Shown: positions 8,533 to 17,338 of the stretch, piece after piece
How the letters are laid out: the number at the start of each line of letters is the position of its first letter
Position numbering within the stretch: the stretch's first letter is position 1
Assembly: GCF_900114085.1 (NCBI RefSeq)
Contig: NZ_FORU01000002.1
Coordinates: 186,001 to 250,000, forward strand
Direction: 5' to 3'
DNA: 64,000 nt
From: Myroides guanonis
GTDB lineage: Bacteria; Bacteroidota; Bacteroidia; Flavobacteriales; Flavobacteriaceae
Position numbers and translations under genes: made by a program
Notes under the pieces: model-generated
The model's database searches: none
What the model was told of the DNA's origin: nothing
Seen by the model: only the letters and a program-made list of their open reading frames with translations

Positions 8533-10431
8533 CTAATATGGTTTCGCATCATTACCCTCGTAGTAATTTACAAAAGCTTGATTTACGACACGCTTACCTC
8601 CATCTGTTGGATAGTTTCCTGTAAAATACCAATCACCCTTATTCTTTGGACACGCAACATGAAGATTTTCAACTGTTTGAAATATAATTTTCACATCAGA
8701 CTTAATCCCCTCATCTTTCACCATCTCTGCGATTTTGGCCGAAATCTGCTCATCAGTGAACGGAGCATAAATCTCTTTCACATAATTCACTAAATCCCCA
8801 TTCGCTAAACCTTCTTGTGCTTTAGACTTCTTATAAACCTCTTCCACTATATCATATTGATCAGTATCTTGTAAAAGCTCTATCGCAGCTCTAAAAGCAA
8901 TCAACCCCTCTAAACGAGCCATGTCAATACCATAACAATCTGGATAACGAACTTGAGGTGCCGCAGAAACCACAACAATTTGCTTTGGATTTAAACGATC
9001 CAACATTCTGATAATACTTTTCTTTAAAGTAGTACCACGAACAATACTATCATCGATAATAACCAAATTATCAGTAGGTTTTATAACGCCATAAGTCACA
9101 TCATAAACATGAGCCACCAAATCATCGCGACTACTATCATCCGTTATAAACGTACGCAACTTAGCGTCTTTTACTGCTATTTTCTCTGAACGTAACTTAA
9201 CAGACAGAATCTCCTGCAACTTCTCTTCTGTTAAACCCTCTTTATTAGCTAATATATCTGCAATCTTACGCTGATTTAAAAAATCTTGTGCTCCCTCTAC
9301 CATTCCAAAGAAAGAAGTCTCAGACGTATTTGGTATGTATGAAAACACTGAATTATCCGTATCATTATCGATTGCCTTCAATACTTCTGGAAATATCAAT
9401 TTCCCCAAGTCTTTACGCTCTTGATAAATCTCCGCATCATTACCACGTGAAAAATAAACTCTTTCAAAAGAACAAGCCAACTCTGGTAGAGGCTCTAATA
9501 TTTGTTCAAAACTAACACTAGCATCCTTCTTTATCAAGATAGCCTGCCCTGGCTTCAACTCTTTAATAGACTCATATGGCACATTGAAAGCCGTTTGAAT
9601 TACTGGTCTCTCAGAAGTCACAACAACAATTTCATCATCTTCATAATAAAAAGCTGGCCTGATTCCCGCAGGATCACGAAACACAAAAGCATCTCCATGC
9701 CCTAACATTCCAGCCATCACAAATCCTCCATCCCAGTTCTTCGAAGCTCTGCGCAAGATTCTTCCAACATTCAAACGTTCCCCAATTAACGGAGAAGCAT
9801 CTCTTTTAGAAAAACCTTCTTTCTTAATATCATAATACAAATCATTGATTTCATCATCCAAGAAATGTCCGATTTTCTCCATAACAGTAACCGTATCCGC
9901 CATTTCTTTTGGATGTTGCCCTAAGCGAACTAAATCATTGAAAAGCTCTTTAACATTCGTTAAATTAAAGTTCCCTGCAACAATTAAATTTCTGTGCATC
10001 CAGTTGTTTTGACGTAAAAAAGGATGAACACTCTCTATCCCATTCTTTCCAAAAGTACCATAGCGAACATGTCCTAAATACACTTCTCCAACATATGGAA
10101 TATGCTTCTTCTGCAAATCCACATCATCAGCATACTCTGGATGATCTTCAAGTTCTTTATTAACACGATTATTCAACTGTGAAAAAATATCCTGAATAGG
10201 TTGAGCATCATTCGAACGAACTCTACTAATATAACGCTCACCCGGATTCATATCTAATTTTATACTTGCTAACCCTGCACCATCTTGACCGCGATTGTGC
10301 TGTTTTTCCATTAGTAAATACATTTTTTGAATCGCATAAAATGCCGATCCATATTTTTCTTTATAAAAAGATAGCGGTTTTTTAAGTCTTAAGAAGGCAA
10401 TTCCGCATTCATGTTTTAGCGCGTCGCTCAT
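8533..10431 (-). CDS. purF: Amidophosphoribosyltransferase PurF
   Basis: PurF catalyses the first committed step of purine synthesis, making phosphoribosylamine from PRPP and glutamine. The 632-residue protein begins MSDALKHEC, so the glutaminase nucleophile would be Cys9 after removal of a short propeptide; the glutaminase region includes NRGQDGAG and HVRYGT. The PRPP-binding loop VIIDDSIVRGTT is present in the C-terminal half. It is longer than E. coli PurF (about 505), as I expect for the Bacteroidota form. It stands alone with its own terminator, upstream of it being the terminator of the PfkB kinase gene. Confidence 0.94.
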   Translation of the reverse strand: MSDALKHECGIAFLRLKKPLSFYKEKYGSAFYAIQKMYLLMEKQHNRGQDGAGLASIKLDMNPGERYISRVRSNDAQPIQDIFSQLNNRVNKELEDHPEYADDVDLQKKHIPYVGEVYLGHVRYGTFGKNGIESVHPFLRQNNWMHRNLIVAGNFNLTNVKELFNDLVRLGQHPKEMADTVTVMEKIGHFLDDEINDLYYDIKKEGFSKRDASPLIGERLNVGRILRRASKNWDGGFVMAGMLGHGDAFVFRDPAGIRPAFYYEDDEIVVVTSERPVIQTAFNVPYESIKELKPGQAILIKKDASVSFEQILEPLPELACSFERVYFSRGNDAEIYQERKDLGKLIFPEVLKAIDNDTDNSVFSYIPNTSETSFFGMVEGAQDFLNQRKIADILANKEGLTEEKLQEILSVKLRSEKIAVKDAKLRTFITDDSSRDDLVAHVYDVTYGVIKPTDNLVIIDDSIVRGTTLKKSIIRMLDRLNPKQIVVVSAAPQVRYPDCYGIDMARLEGLIAFRAAIELLQDTDQYDIVEEVYKKSKAQEGLANGDLVNYVKEIYAPFTDEQISAKIAEMVKDEGIKSDVKIIFQTVENLHVACPKNKGDWYFTGNYPTDGGKRVVNQAFVNYYEGNDAKPY

Positions 10432-10463
10432 AGCTATATTGTGTGGTTTGTTGTATTTTAAAT

Positions 10464-10487
10464 AAAAAAAGCCCCATAATGAGGCTT
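10464..10487 (-). terminator. Terminator after the PfkB kinase gene
   Basis: On the minus strand AAGCCT and GGGCTT form a short stem (one G-T pair) followed by a T run (A run at 10464-10470). It starts 11 bases after the kinase stop and separates it from purF. Confidence 0.7.
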
Positions 10488-10497
10488 CGGAAATCCG

Positions 10498-11427
10498 TTA
10501 TTCTGATAATTCGATGTCGAATTGTGTTAACATTTTGAATTGTTGTAATCTATCCTTCACTTCAACTTTTGCAATCTCTTCCATTCGTTTTGTTCCAAAC
10601 TTTTCTACGCAAAAGGACGCTAAATTAGACCCATAAATAATAGCATTCTTCATATTCTTAAATGAAATATTACTACTCTGCGCTAAATATCCTGCAAATC
10701 CACCTGCAAATGTATCCCCTGCTCCTGTCGGATCAAATACTTCCTTTAAAGGCAATGCAGGAGCAAAAAAGACATCATGCTTATCAAAAAGCAAAGCTCC
10801 ATGCTCTCCTTTTTTAATAACTACATATCTCGGCCCCATTTGACGAATCACCTCTGCCGCTTTAACCAAAGAATATTCTCCAGATAACTGTCTTGCCTCT
10901 TCATCATTAATAGTAATAACATCTATGCGCTTCATAACTTCTTTAAGTTCTTCTAAAGCACAGTCCATCCAAAAATTCATAGTATCTAACACCACTAATT
11001 TTGGCTTCTCTGTCATTTGATCAAGTACGCTAATTTGAGTATTAGGATGTAAATTCCCCAACATCACCACATCTGCATCCTTGAAGTTTTCAGGAACTAC
11101 TGGATTAAATTCAGCCAACACATTCAGCTGTGTATCCAAAGTATCTCTTGAATTCAAGTCGTTATGGTATCTTCCACTCCAAAAAAACGTCTTTCCTCCA
11201 GATACTTTTTCAACACCTGTTAAATCGATATTTCTACTAGATAATAAATCCAAATATTCTTGTGGAAAATCATCGCCTACCACTGACACTATTGCTGACT
11301 GCACTTTAAAATGAGAAGCCGCAAGGCCAATATAAGTAGCTGCACCACCTAAAATCTTATCTGTTTTTCCAAAAGGGGTTTCAATAGCATCGAAAGCTAC
11401 AGTACCCACTATCAATAATTTATTCAT
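10498..11427 (-). CDS. PfkB-family sugar or nucleoside kinase
   Basis: This 309-residue cytoplasmic kinase belongs to the ribokinase/PfkB family. It shows the family start NKLLIVGTVAFD, the GGAATYIGLAAS motif near residue 30, and the signature DPTGAGDTFAGGFAGYL with its catalytic aspartate near residue 240. The substrate cannot be told from sequence; adenosine/inosine-type or sugar kinases are possible. I place the start at 11427 (MNKLLIV) rather than 27 bases upstream, because a TATATTTG promoter element at 11452-11459 overlaps the upstream ATG at 11454. It has its own terminator before purF. Confidence 0.88.
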   Translation of the reverse strand: MNKLLIVGTVAFDAIETPFGKTDKILGGAATYIGLAASHFKVQSAIVSVVGDDFPQEYLDLLSSRNIDLTGVEKVSGGKTFFWSGRYHNDLNSRDTLDTQLNVLAEFNPVVPENFKDADVVMLGNLHPNTQISVLDQMTEKPKLVVLDTMNFWMDCALEELKEVMKRIDVITINDEEARQLSGEYSLVKAAEVIRQMGPRYVVIKKGEHGALLFDKHDVFFAPALPLKEVFDPTGAGDTFAGGFAGYLAQSSNISFKNMKNAIIYGSNLASFCVEKFGTKRMEEIAKVEVKDRLQQFKMLTQFDIELSE

Positions 11428-11451
11428 GTTTATTACTAAGAAATGAAGATG

Positions 11452-11459
11452 CAAATATA
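11452..11459 (-). promoter_or_regulatory. PfkB kinase promoter, -7 element
   Basis: The minus strand reads TATATTTG, an exact TAnnTTTG match, 24 bases before the chosen ATG at 11427. It covers the alternative upstream ATG, which argues against that start. Confidence 0.65.
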
Positions 11460-11520
11460 CTGCAAACTACATAGAACACAAAAAAGGCGTTCCTAAATTA
11501 AACAGAAGTTTCAAAAAGAA

Positions 11521-11997
11521 TTATCCTTGTTCCTCTTTCTCATAATACTCATCAACCAAAAGTCGTGATTTCTGAGCCGCAGCAACCGCTAATTGATCAC
11601 AACGTTCATTCATAGGATGATTATTATGTCCTTTAACCCATTTAAAACTCACCTGATGCTGTCTATATGCTCTCAAAAAACGCATCCATAAATCTGGATT
11701 CTTCTTACCTGCATAATTCTTTTTCTCCCAATTAAATACCCAACCCTTAACAACAGAATCAATCACATATTTTGAATCCGACACCACCAATACCTTAGTA
11801 CCAGTATTCTTCAATTTTTCTAATCCTACTATGACAGCCAGCAACTCCATTCTATTATTAGTGGTCTTCCTATACCCCTCAGAAAATTCTTTAAAAATAC
11901 GACGTCCAGCCCATTCTAATATTAACCCATAACCACCTGGCCCAGGATTCCCCCTAGATGACCCATCAGTATATATAATAACTTGTACATCTGTCAT
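11521..11997 (-). CDS. rnhA: Ribonuclease HI
   Basis: RNase HI cuts the RNA strand of RNA-DNA hybrids. The 158-residue protein has the family start IIYTDGSSRGNPGPGGYG with the first catalytic aspartate, the NNRMELLAVI motif with the catalytic glutamate, VVSDSKYVIDS with the second aspartate, and KGHNNHPMNERCDQLA at the active-site loop. The ATG shares one base with the purN stop (TAATG), so rnhA is probably translated from a purN-rnhA message. Confidence 0.95.
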   Translation of the reverse strand: MTDVQVIIYTDGSSRGNPGPGGYGLILEWAGRRIFKEFSEGYRKTTNNRMELLAVIVGLEKLKNTGTKVLVVSDSKYVIDSVVKGWVFNWEKKNYAGKKNPDLWMRFLRAYRQHQVSFKWVKGHNNHPMNERCDQLAVAAAQKSRLLVDEYYEKEEQG

Positions 11998-12563
11998 TAT
12001 TTCGAATTCAATAATTTCTCAATAACCTCCGGAAAATATCGATGCTCTAATACCTGAACAGCTTTTGCAACATCTTCTGCTGTGTAAAAACTTTCCACCG
12101 GTGTATGAGCCTGAAAAATCACTGCCCCTTCATCATAATTTTCATTTACAAAATGAATGGTAATACCCGTTTCTTTTTCGTTATTAGACACAACAGATTC
12201 ATGAACATGCATCCCATACATACCCTTACCTCCATATTTTGGTAACAAAGCTGGATGAATATTAATAATTTTATTAGGATACGCCTTAACCAACTCCTCG
12301 GGAAACTTCCATAAGAACCCAGCTAAAACAATTAAATCTGGATTAAAATCCCTTAAACGATGCGCTATTACACCCTCTTGAAGGTCTTTCTTGTCAAAAA
12401 TAACAACTTCAAGTCCTCTTTTCTCCGCTTTTTCTATTATCTTAGCATTAGGTTTGTTTACCAAAACTATGTATTTGTTATTTTGATGTTTTTCTTCAAA
12501 ATAATTTACAATATTCTCAACGTTAGTCCCTGAGCCGGAAGCAAATAAAGCGATGTTTTTCAT
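11997..12563 (-). CDS. purN: Phosphoribosylglycinamide formyltransferase PurN
   Basis: PurN transfers a formyl group from 10-formyltetrahydrofolate to GAR in purine synthesis. The 188-residue protein begins KNIALFASGSGTNVENI, with the phosphate-binding GSGTN loop, and has the active-site IINIHPALLPKYGGKGMYG segment (Asn and His of the formyl-transfer site) and NYDEGAVIFQ with the catalytic aspartate. It is the first gene of a two-gene unit with rnhA, and diverges from acpP with about 200 bases between. Confidence 0.95.
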   Translation of the reverse strand: MKNIALFASGSGTNVENIVNYFEEKHQNNKYIVLVNKPNAKIIEKAEKRGLEVVIFDKKDLQEGVIAHRLRDFNPDLIVLAGFLWKFPEELVKAYPNKIINIHPALLPKYGGKGMYGMHVHESVVSNNEKETGITIHFVNENYDEGAVIFQAHTPVESFYTAEDVAKAVQVLEHRYFPEVIEKLLNSK

Positions 12564-12720
12564 TTAAAAAAGAATAAAAAATATTAGATTCGTGCAATTT
12601 GACTACAAAAAAAAGAATAATAACCGACAATAAACAGAAAAATAGGTAGAAGTATTAATTATTTTTATAATTTCGCACCGACAATTAACATGTAAAAAAA
12701 GGATTTAAAATAAAGTTTTT

Positions 12721-12728
12721 TATTTTTG
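12721..12728 (+). promoter_or_regulatory. acpP promoter, -7 element
   Basis: TATTTTTG matches TAnnTTTG exactly and lies 31 bases before the acpP ATG. No TTG is seen at -33. Confidence 0.6.
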
Positions 12729-12759
12729 CCTTTAGAAATTAAATTTAAAATTAAAAATT

Positions 12760-12996
12760 ATGTCAGACATTGCATCAAGAGTTAAAGCGATTATCGTTGA
12801 CAAATTAGGAGTTGACGAGAACGAAGTTGTAGCAGAAGCAAGCTTCACTAATGATTTAGGAGCTGATTCACTAGACACTGTTGAGCTTATCATGGAATTT
12901 GAAAAAGAATTTGATATTCAAATCCCAGATGACCAAGCAGAAAACATTGCTACAGTAGGTCAAGCTATCTCTTACATTGAAGAGGCTAAAAAATAA
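12760..12996 (+). CDS. acpP: Acyl carrier protein
   Basis: ACP carries growing fatty acyl chains as thioesters. The 78-residue acidic protein has the phosphopantetheine attachment motif [12 protein letters not shown], with the modified serine at about residue 38. It is followed by a strong hairpin terminator and then fabF, the common acpP-fabF order. Confidence 0.97.
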   Translation: MSDIASRVKAIIVDKLGVDENEVVAEASFTNDLGADSLDTVELIMEFEKEFDIQIPDDQAENIATVGQAISYIEEAKK

Positions 12997-13005
12997 TAAC
13001 AAACA

Positions 13006-13033
13006 ACCCACGTGTTAATCTTATCACGTGGGT
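13006..13033 (+). terminator. acpP terminator
   Basis: A perfect 9-base-pair stem ACCCACGTG (13006-13014) / CACGTGGGT (13025-13033) is followed by a T-rich tract. It lies 10 bases after the acpP stop. Confidence 0.8.
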
Positions 13034-13116
13034 GTTATTATTTTTTAAATCAGACAGATTTTAAAAAACGGAAAAGGACGGATTGGAAACAATCTAAAAA
13101 ATAAAAAATCAAACAA

Positions 13117-13164
13117 CCCAATGTTTCCTTTTTGTTATAAAAGTGAAAATTGGGATTTTTTTTT
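13117..13164 (+). terminator. Second hairpin with T run in the acpP-fabF gap (possible attenuator)
   Basis: CCCAAT (13117-13122) pairs with ATTGGG (13149-13154), with TTT/AAA extension possible, and is followed by nine T. It ends about 32 bases before the fabF ATG, so it would terminate acpP read-through or act in the fabF leader. No good TAnnTTTG element is visible between it and fabF. Confidence 0.55.
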
Positions 13165-13195
13165 ATAATCACAAACAAACTATAAACATATTTTT

Positions 13196-14449
13196 ATGGA
13201 ATTAAAGCGAGTTGTTGTAACAGGTTTAGGTGCCCTTACCCCTATTGGAAATAATATTCAAGAGTATTGGAATAACCTAATTAATGGAGTAAGCGGAGCT
13301 GCACCCATTACATATTTTGACGCTACAAATTTCAAGACTCAATTTGCTTGTGAATTGAAAAACTTTAATGTTGAAGATTTTATAGATAGAAAGGAAGCTA
13401 GAAAGATGGACCATTACGCACAATATGCAATGGTAACTGCTGACGAAGCTATTCTAGATTCAGGTCTAGACCTAGAAACTTTAGATAAAGATAGAGCTGG
13501 TGTAATCTGGGGATCAGGTATTGGAGGATTAGATACTTTTCAAAATGAAGTAACTAACTTCGCTAATGGAAATGGTATTCCAAGATTCAATCCTTTCTTT
13601 ATACCTAAAATGATTGCAGATATTGCTGGTGGACATATTTCTATAAAATACGGTTTTAGAGGACCAAACTTTACAACAGTTTCTGCTTGTGCTTCCTCAA
13701 CAAATGCCATCATTGACGCATTCAATTACATTAGACTTGGACAAGCAGATATATTCTTAACAGGAGGTTCTGAGGCTGCCATCACTATAGCTGGTATGGG
13801 AGGTTTCAATGCAATGCACGCTCTTTCTACACGTAATGACGACCCGAAAACAGCTTCTAGACCAATGGATAAAAATCGTGATGGTTTTGTTCTAGGTGAA
13901 GGTGCGGGCGCTCTAGTTTTAGAAGAATACGAGCACGCTATAGCACGTGGAGCAAAAATTTACTGCGAAATTGGCGGTGGAGGTATGTCTGCTGATGCTC
14001 ATCACATTACCGCTCCTCACCCAGAAGGTTTGGGTGCTAAAAATGTAATGCTTAACTGCCTTAGAGATGCAGGTTTAAAACCTACAGATGTAGACTGTGT
14101 TAACCTACACGGAACGTCTACCCCATTAGGAGATATCGCTGAATCAAAAGCTATTCAACATGTATTTGGAGAACACGCATACACAATGAACCTAAACTCG
14201 ACAAAATCGATGACAGGACACCTACTTGGTGCAGCAGGAGCAATTGAAGCTATTGCTTCAATTCTTTCTATTAAGCACGGAATTGTCCCTCCAACTATTA
14301 ATCATTCTACACCAGACGAAAACATTGACCCTAAATTAAATTTCACATTTAACAAGGCTCAAAAACGCGATGTAAAAGTTGCTATGAGTAATACTTTTGG
14401 GTTTGGCGGTCACAATGCTTGTGTACTTCTAAAAAAAGTAGATCTATAA
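13196..14449 (+). CDS. fabF: 3-oxoacyl-[acyl-carrier-protein] synthase II FabF
   Basis: FabF condenses malonyl-ACP with acyl-ACP in fatty acid elongation. The 417-residue protein has the Cys-His-His triad of the thiolase fold: the cysteine in TVSACASSTNAI (about residue 164), the first histidine in NLHGTST and the second in MTGHLLGAAG. The ends (RRVVVTGLGALTPIG-like start and FGFGGHNACVLL near the C-terminus) are full length. It follows acpP and precedes rnc by 16 bases. Confidence 0.97.
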   Translation: MELKRVVVTGLGALTPIGNNIQEYWNNLINGVSGAAPITYFDATNFKTQFACELKNFNVEDFIDRKEARKMDHYAQYAMVTADEAILDSGLDLETLDKDRAGVIWGSGIGGLDTFQNEVTNFANGNGIPRFNPFFIPKMIADIAGGHISIKYGFRGPNFTTVSACASSTNAIIDAFNYIRLGQADIFLTGGSEAAITIAGMGGFNAMHALSTRNDDPKTASRPMDKNRDGFVLGEGAGALVLEEYEHAIARGAKIYCEIGGGGMSADAHHITAPHPEGLGAKNVMLNCLRDAGLKPTDVDCVNLHGTSTPLGDIAESKAIQHVFGEHAYTMNLNSTKSMTGHLLGAAGAIEAIASILSIKHGIVPPTINHSTPDENIDPKLNFTFNKAQKRDVKVAMSNTFGFGGHNACVLLKKVDL

Positions 14450-14465
14450 TAATTTTTTCGCTAAG

Positions 14466-15215
14466 GTGAACTTATTTAAAAAAATATTCAAAGGTTCCCG
14501 TACCGTTAAGGATAACGGGAACTTCTTGAAAGAAATACAATCCATTATTGGTGCCAAACCAATTTGTATTCGTTATTACGAAATCGCTTTCACTCATCGT
14601 TCTATGAACCTGACAGATGAAAACGGCAACGCAATTAACTACGAACGCCTAGAATTTCTAGGTGATGCAATGCTTGGATCCGTAATTGCCTCACATCTAT
14701 ATCTTCAAGTTCCAACTGGCGATGAAGGCTACCTTACCAAAATGCGCTCTAAAATAGTAAATAGAGAAAACCTAAACCGCATTGGCAAAAACTTAAAGCT
14801 TATTGACCGAATTGAAAGTAAATTGACTAATCAACAATTTGGTGAAAACATTCACGGAAATATTTTAGAAGCACTAATTGGCGCTATCTATCTAGACCGG
14901 GGATACCCTGCTTGTGAAAATTTTATTCAGGAGAAAATACTCGCTAACGAAACAGACATTCAGAGATTAGAGACCAAAATCACAAGCTACAAAAGCTTGC
15001 TAATTGAATGGTGTCAAAAAAACAAACATAGTTTCAAATACGACACCTATGAAGAAGAAACCGCCGAACACATAAAGTATTTTGGCGTTAAATTATTCAT
15101 CGACAATAAGGTAATTGCTAAAGCCAGAGCTACTTCTAAAAAGAAAGCAGAAGAAAAAGCTTCACAGAGAGCTTATTTTGTTCTACAAAATCAATTTACA
15201 GGCAAAAGGAATTAA
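14466..15215 (+). CDS. rnc: Ribonuclease III
   Basis: RNase III cuts double-stranded RNA in rRNA and mRNA processing. The 249-residue protein carries the signature ERLEFLGDAML at about residue 60 with the metal-binding acidic residues, a second acidic cluster in GNILEALIGAIYLD, and a C-terminal double-stranded RNA binding domain (about 165-245). The start is a GTG at 14466, 16 bases after fabF; an acidic N-terminal extension compared with E. coli is normal for the phylum. Gene order acpP-fabF-rnc is widely conserved. Confidence 0.95.
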   Translation: MNLFKKIFKGSRTVKDNGNFLKEIQSIIGAKPICIRYYEIAFTHRSMNLTDENGNAINYERLEFLGDAMLGSVIASHLYLQVPTGDEGYLTKMRSKIVNRENLNRIGKNLKLIDRIESKLTNQQFGENIHGNILEALIGAIYLDRGYPACENFIQEKILANETDIQRLETKITSYKSLLIEWCQKNKHSFKYDTYEEETAEHIKYFGVKLFIDNKVIAKARATSKKKAEEKASQRAYFVLQNQFTGKRN

Positions 15216-15274
15216 TTAATATTAGTTTAATACCGAAGCACATTCAATTCACTTCATTAAAGCAATAATTGTCG

Positions 15275-15282
15275 TATATTTG
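15275..15282 (+). promoter_or_regulatory. Promoter, -7 element, of the IPExxxVDY-pyk unit
   Basis: TATATTTG matches TAnnTTTG exactly. It lies 20 bases before the ATG at 15302 and overlaps the longer reading frame beginning at 15269, which therefore cannot be translated from this transcript. Confidence 0.65.
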
Positions 15283-15301
15283 CTCATTCATCAATGGCTT
15301 T

Positions 15302-15787
15302 ATGACTGCTCACAAAATAAACATAGACGATTTTGACGATTCTGATTATAAAGTAATAGCAATTCATTCTGGACTAGAAGATTTCAGAATAGCTTACTTT
15401 ATCAACAAAATTTTAAACACGCGTTTATCTATATGCCCTGAACAAATAGAGCTTAAAGTTGAAAACACATACGCCTTATTCAATCACTACAGTTATACAG
15501 ATTTAGATCATGACGTTTTATGGAATCTAATTCCTAATAAAACTCATTTTCAATCAGTAATAAAAGAAAGTACCTCTTTATTTAATGAGCAGGACACAGC
15601 CTTTAGGTCTTATATCTACTTATTACCTGAATTAAAATCAGTTGATTTCTTATTAAAAATAGATGATATTGACGAAGCTTTCGACATAGACTTGGTTATT
15701 GATAAAATTAAGACATTACGATTCGTTAGCTTGGTGTATGAATTGCAACAAAACAAAATAAAAAACAAAAACAATCTAATTTTCTAA
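15302..15787 (+). CDS. IPExxxVDY family protein
   Basis: This 161-residue protein has no known function. The motif YLLPELKSVDFLL near the middle fits the IPExxxVDY signature (here LPExxxVDF) of a Bacteroidota family that is commonly next to pyruvate kinase, as here: pyk follows after 3 bases. It looks soluble, with no signal peptide or membrane segment. The start at 15302 (MTAHKINIDDF) is chosen because a TATATTTG promoter lies at 15275-15282, inside the longer frame that would begin at 15269. Confidence 0.8.
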   Translation: MTAHKINIDDFDDSDYKVIAIHSGLEDFRIAYFINKILNTRLSICPEQIELKVENTYALFNHYSYTDLDHDVLWNLIPNKTHFQSVIKESTSLFNEQDTAFRSYIYLLPELKSVDFLLKIDDIDEAFDIDLVIDKIKTLRFVSLVYELQQNKIKNKNNLIF

Positions 15788-15790
15788 GAT

Positions 15791-17221
15791 ATGTTAACAC
15801 AAAAGAAAACAAAGATCGTAGCCACATTAGGACCCGCTTCAAGTAGCCGTGAAGTTATTCACAACATGATTAAAGCAGGTGTAAATGTTTTTAGGATTAA
15901 CTTCTCACACGCTGATTATGCCGATGTAGAAGAAAAAATTAAAATCATCAGAGATTTAAATAATGAATTCGGTTATGCGACTTCAATTCTAGCAGACTTA
16001 CAAGGACCAAAGCTCCGAGTAGGTATCATGAGTGAAGACGTAGTTGTTTCAAAAGGAGATATTATAACTTTCTCAACAGCGAGCGAATTCAAAGGAACAG
16101 CTTCAAAAGTTTACATGAACTACAAGAAATTCCCTACAGATGTAAACGTAGGTGAAACAATACTTTTAGATGATGGTAAATTAATTTTCGAAGTAATTGA
16201 AACCAATAAATCGGATGAAGTAAAAGCTAAAGTCATTCAAGGAGGTCCTTTAAAATCTAAAAAAGGAGTAAACCTACCTATGACTAAAGTCTCTTTACCT
16301 GCATTAACAGAAAAAGACATTCAAGACGCAATATTTGCAATAAAGAATCAAGTAGATTGGTTAGCACTATCATTTGTGAGAACCTCAGACGATTTAGAAG
16401 ACCTGAGAAACCTTATCAATCAACACTCTGAACACAAAATTCCTATTATTGCAAAAATAGAAAAGCCGGAAGCCGTTAAAAACATCAACAAAATAATTGC
16501 ATATTGTGATGGACTAATGGTAGCAAGGGGTGACCTAGGTGTAGAAATACCTGCACAAGAAGTTCCATTAATTCAAAAACAATTAGTTCGCGCTGCAAAA
16601 ACTGCTAGAATCCCTGTAATCATAGCAACCCAGATGATGGAAACGATGATTTCAAGCCTGACTCCTACAAGAGCTGAAGTAAACGACGTTGCAAACTCTG
16701 TAATGGATGGTGCAGACGCAGTAATGCTTTCTGGCGAAACTTCTGTTGGTAGCTACCCTGTTGAAGTAATAGAAAAAATGAGTCAAATTTTACAAAGTGT
16801 TGAAAACTCACCTTTGATTAAAGTTCCTCAAAGTCCACCGCAGATAAAAACTATTAGATATATCACTAAATCTATTTGTTTTCATGCTGCTACAATGGCC
16901 AATGACATCGAAGCTAAAGCAATTTGTACATTAACAAATAGTGGCTATACAGCTTTTCAAATTTCATCTTGGAGACCAAACTCAAACATATTGGTTTTCA
17001 CCTCAAATAAAAGAATCTTAACACAGTTAAGCCTTCTTTGGGGAGTTACTACCTTTTACTACGATAAATTCGTTAGTACAGATGAAACCATAGAAGATAT
17101 AAACAATCTTGCTAAAGAACACGGTTTTGCTCAAACTGGAGACATGGTTATAAATCTTGCAGCAATGCCAATTATTGAAAGAGGTATGGTTAACACTTTG
17201 AGAATCTCTGCAATAGAGTAA
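15791..17221 (+). CDS. pyk: Pyruvate kinase
   Basis: Pyruvate kinase makes pyruvate and ATP from phosphoenolpyruvate at the end of glycolysis. The 476-residue protein begins KKTKIVATLGPASS, has the active-site KIEKPEAVKNI lysine and glutamate, the MVARGDLGVEIP metal-binding motif, and PVIIATQMMETM. A C-terminal regulatory domain is present (about 350-476). It follows the IPExxxVDY gene by 3 bases and ends before a bidirectional terminator shared with the convergent HD-domain gene. Confidence 0.97.
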   Translation: MLTQKKTKIVATLGPASSSREVIHNMIKAGVNVFRINFSHADYADVEEKIKIIRDLNNEFGYATSILADLQGPKLRVGIMSEDVVVSKGDIITFSTASEFKGTASKVYMNYKKFPTDVNVGETILLDDGKLIFEVIETNKSDEVKAKVIQGGPLKSKKGVNLPMTKVSLPALTEKDIQDAIFAIKNQVDWLALSFVRTSDDLEDLRNLINQHSEHKIPIIAKIEKPEAVKNINKIIAYCDGLMVARGDLGVEIPAQEVPLIQKQLVRAAKTARIPVIIATQMMETMISSLTPTRAEVNDVANSVMDGADAVMLSGETSVGSYPVEVIEKMSQILQSVENSPLIKVPQSPPQIKTIRYITKSICFHAATMANDIEAKAICTLTNSGYTAFQISSWRPNSNILVFTSNKRILTQLSLLWGVTTFYYDKFVSTDETIEDINNLAKEHGFAQTGDMVINLAAMPIIERGMVNTLRISAIE

Positions 17222-17238
17222 CATTTCATAAAAATACC

Positions 17239-17310
17239 AGCTACTTTCAATTCAAAAGTAGCTTTAATAAAAAAGCGAGAGCTGCATCATTTGATACAGC
17301 TCTCGCTTTT
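17239..17310. terminator. Bidirectional terminator between pyk and the HD-domain gene
   Basis: A 9-base-pair hairpin (AGCTACTTT 17239-17247 with AAAGTAGCT 17255-17263) is followed by a stronger 14-base-pair one (AAAAGCGAGAGCTG 17271-17284 with CAGCTCTCGCTTTT 17297-17310). The A and T ends let the second serve both converging genes. Confidence 0.85.
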
Positions 17311-17338
17311 TTATTATTAAATCAGATTTAATCAGAAA

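Noticed and set aside
8533-10431. Second function in the long PurF protein
   Set aside because: The extra length over E. coli PurF is spread through insertions and the C-terminus and no additional domain motif is visible; long PurF is usual in this phylum.
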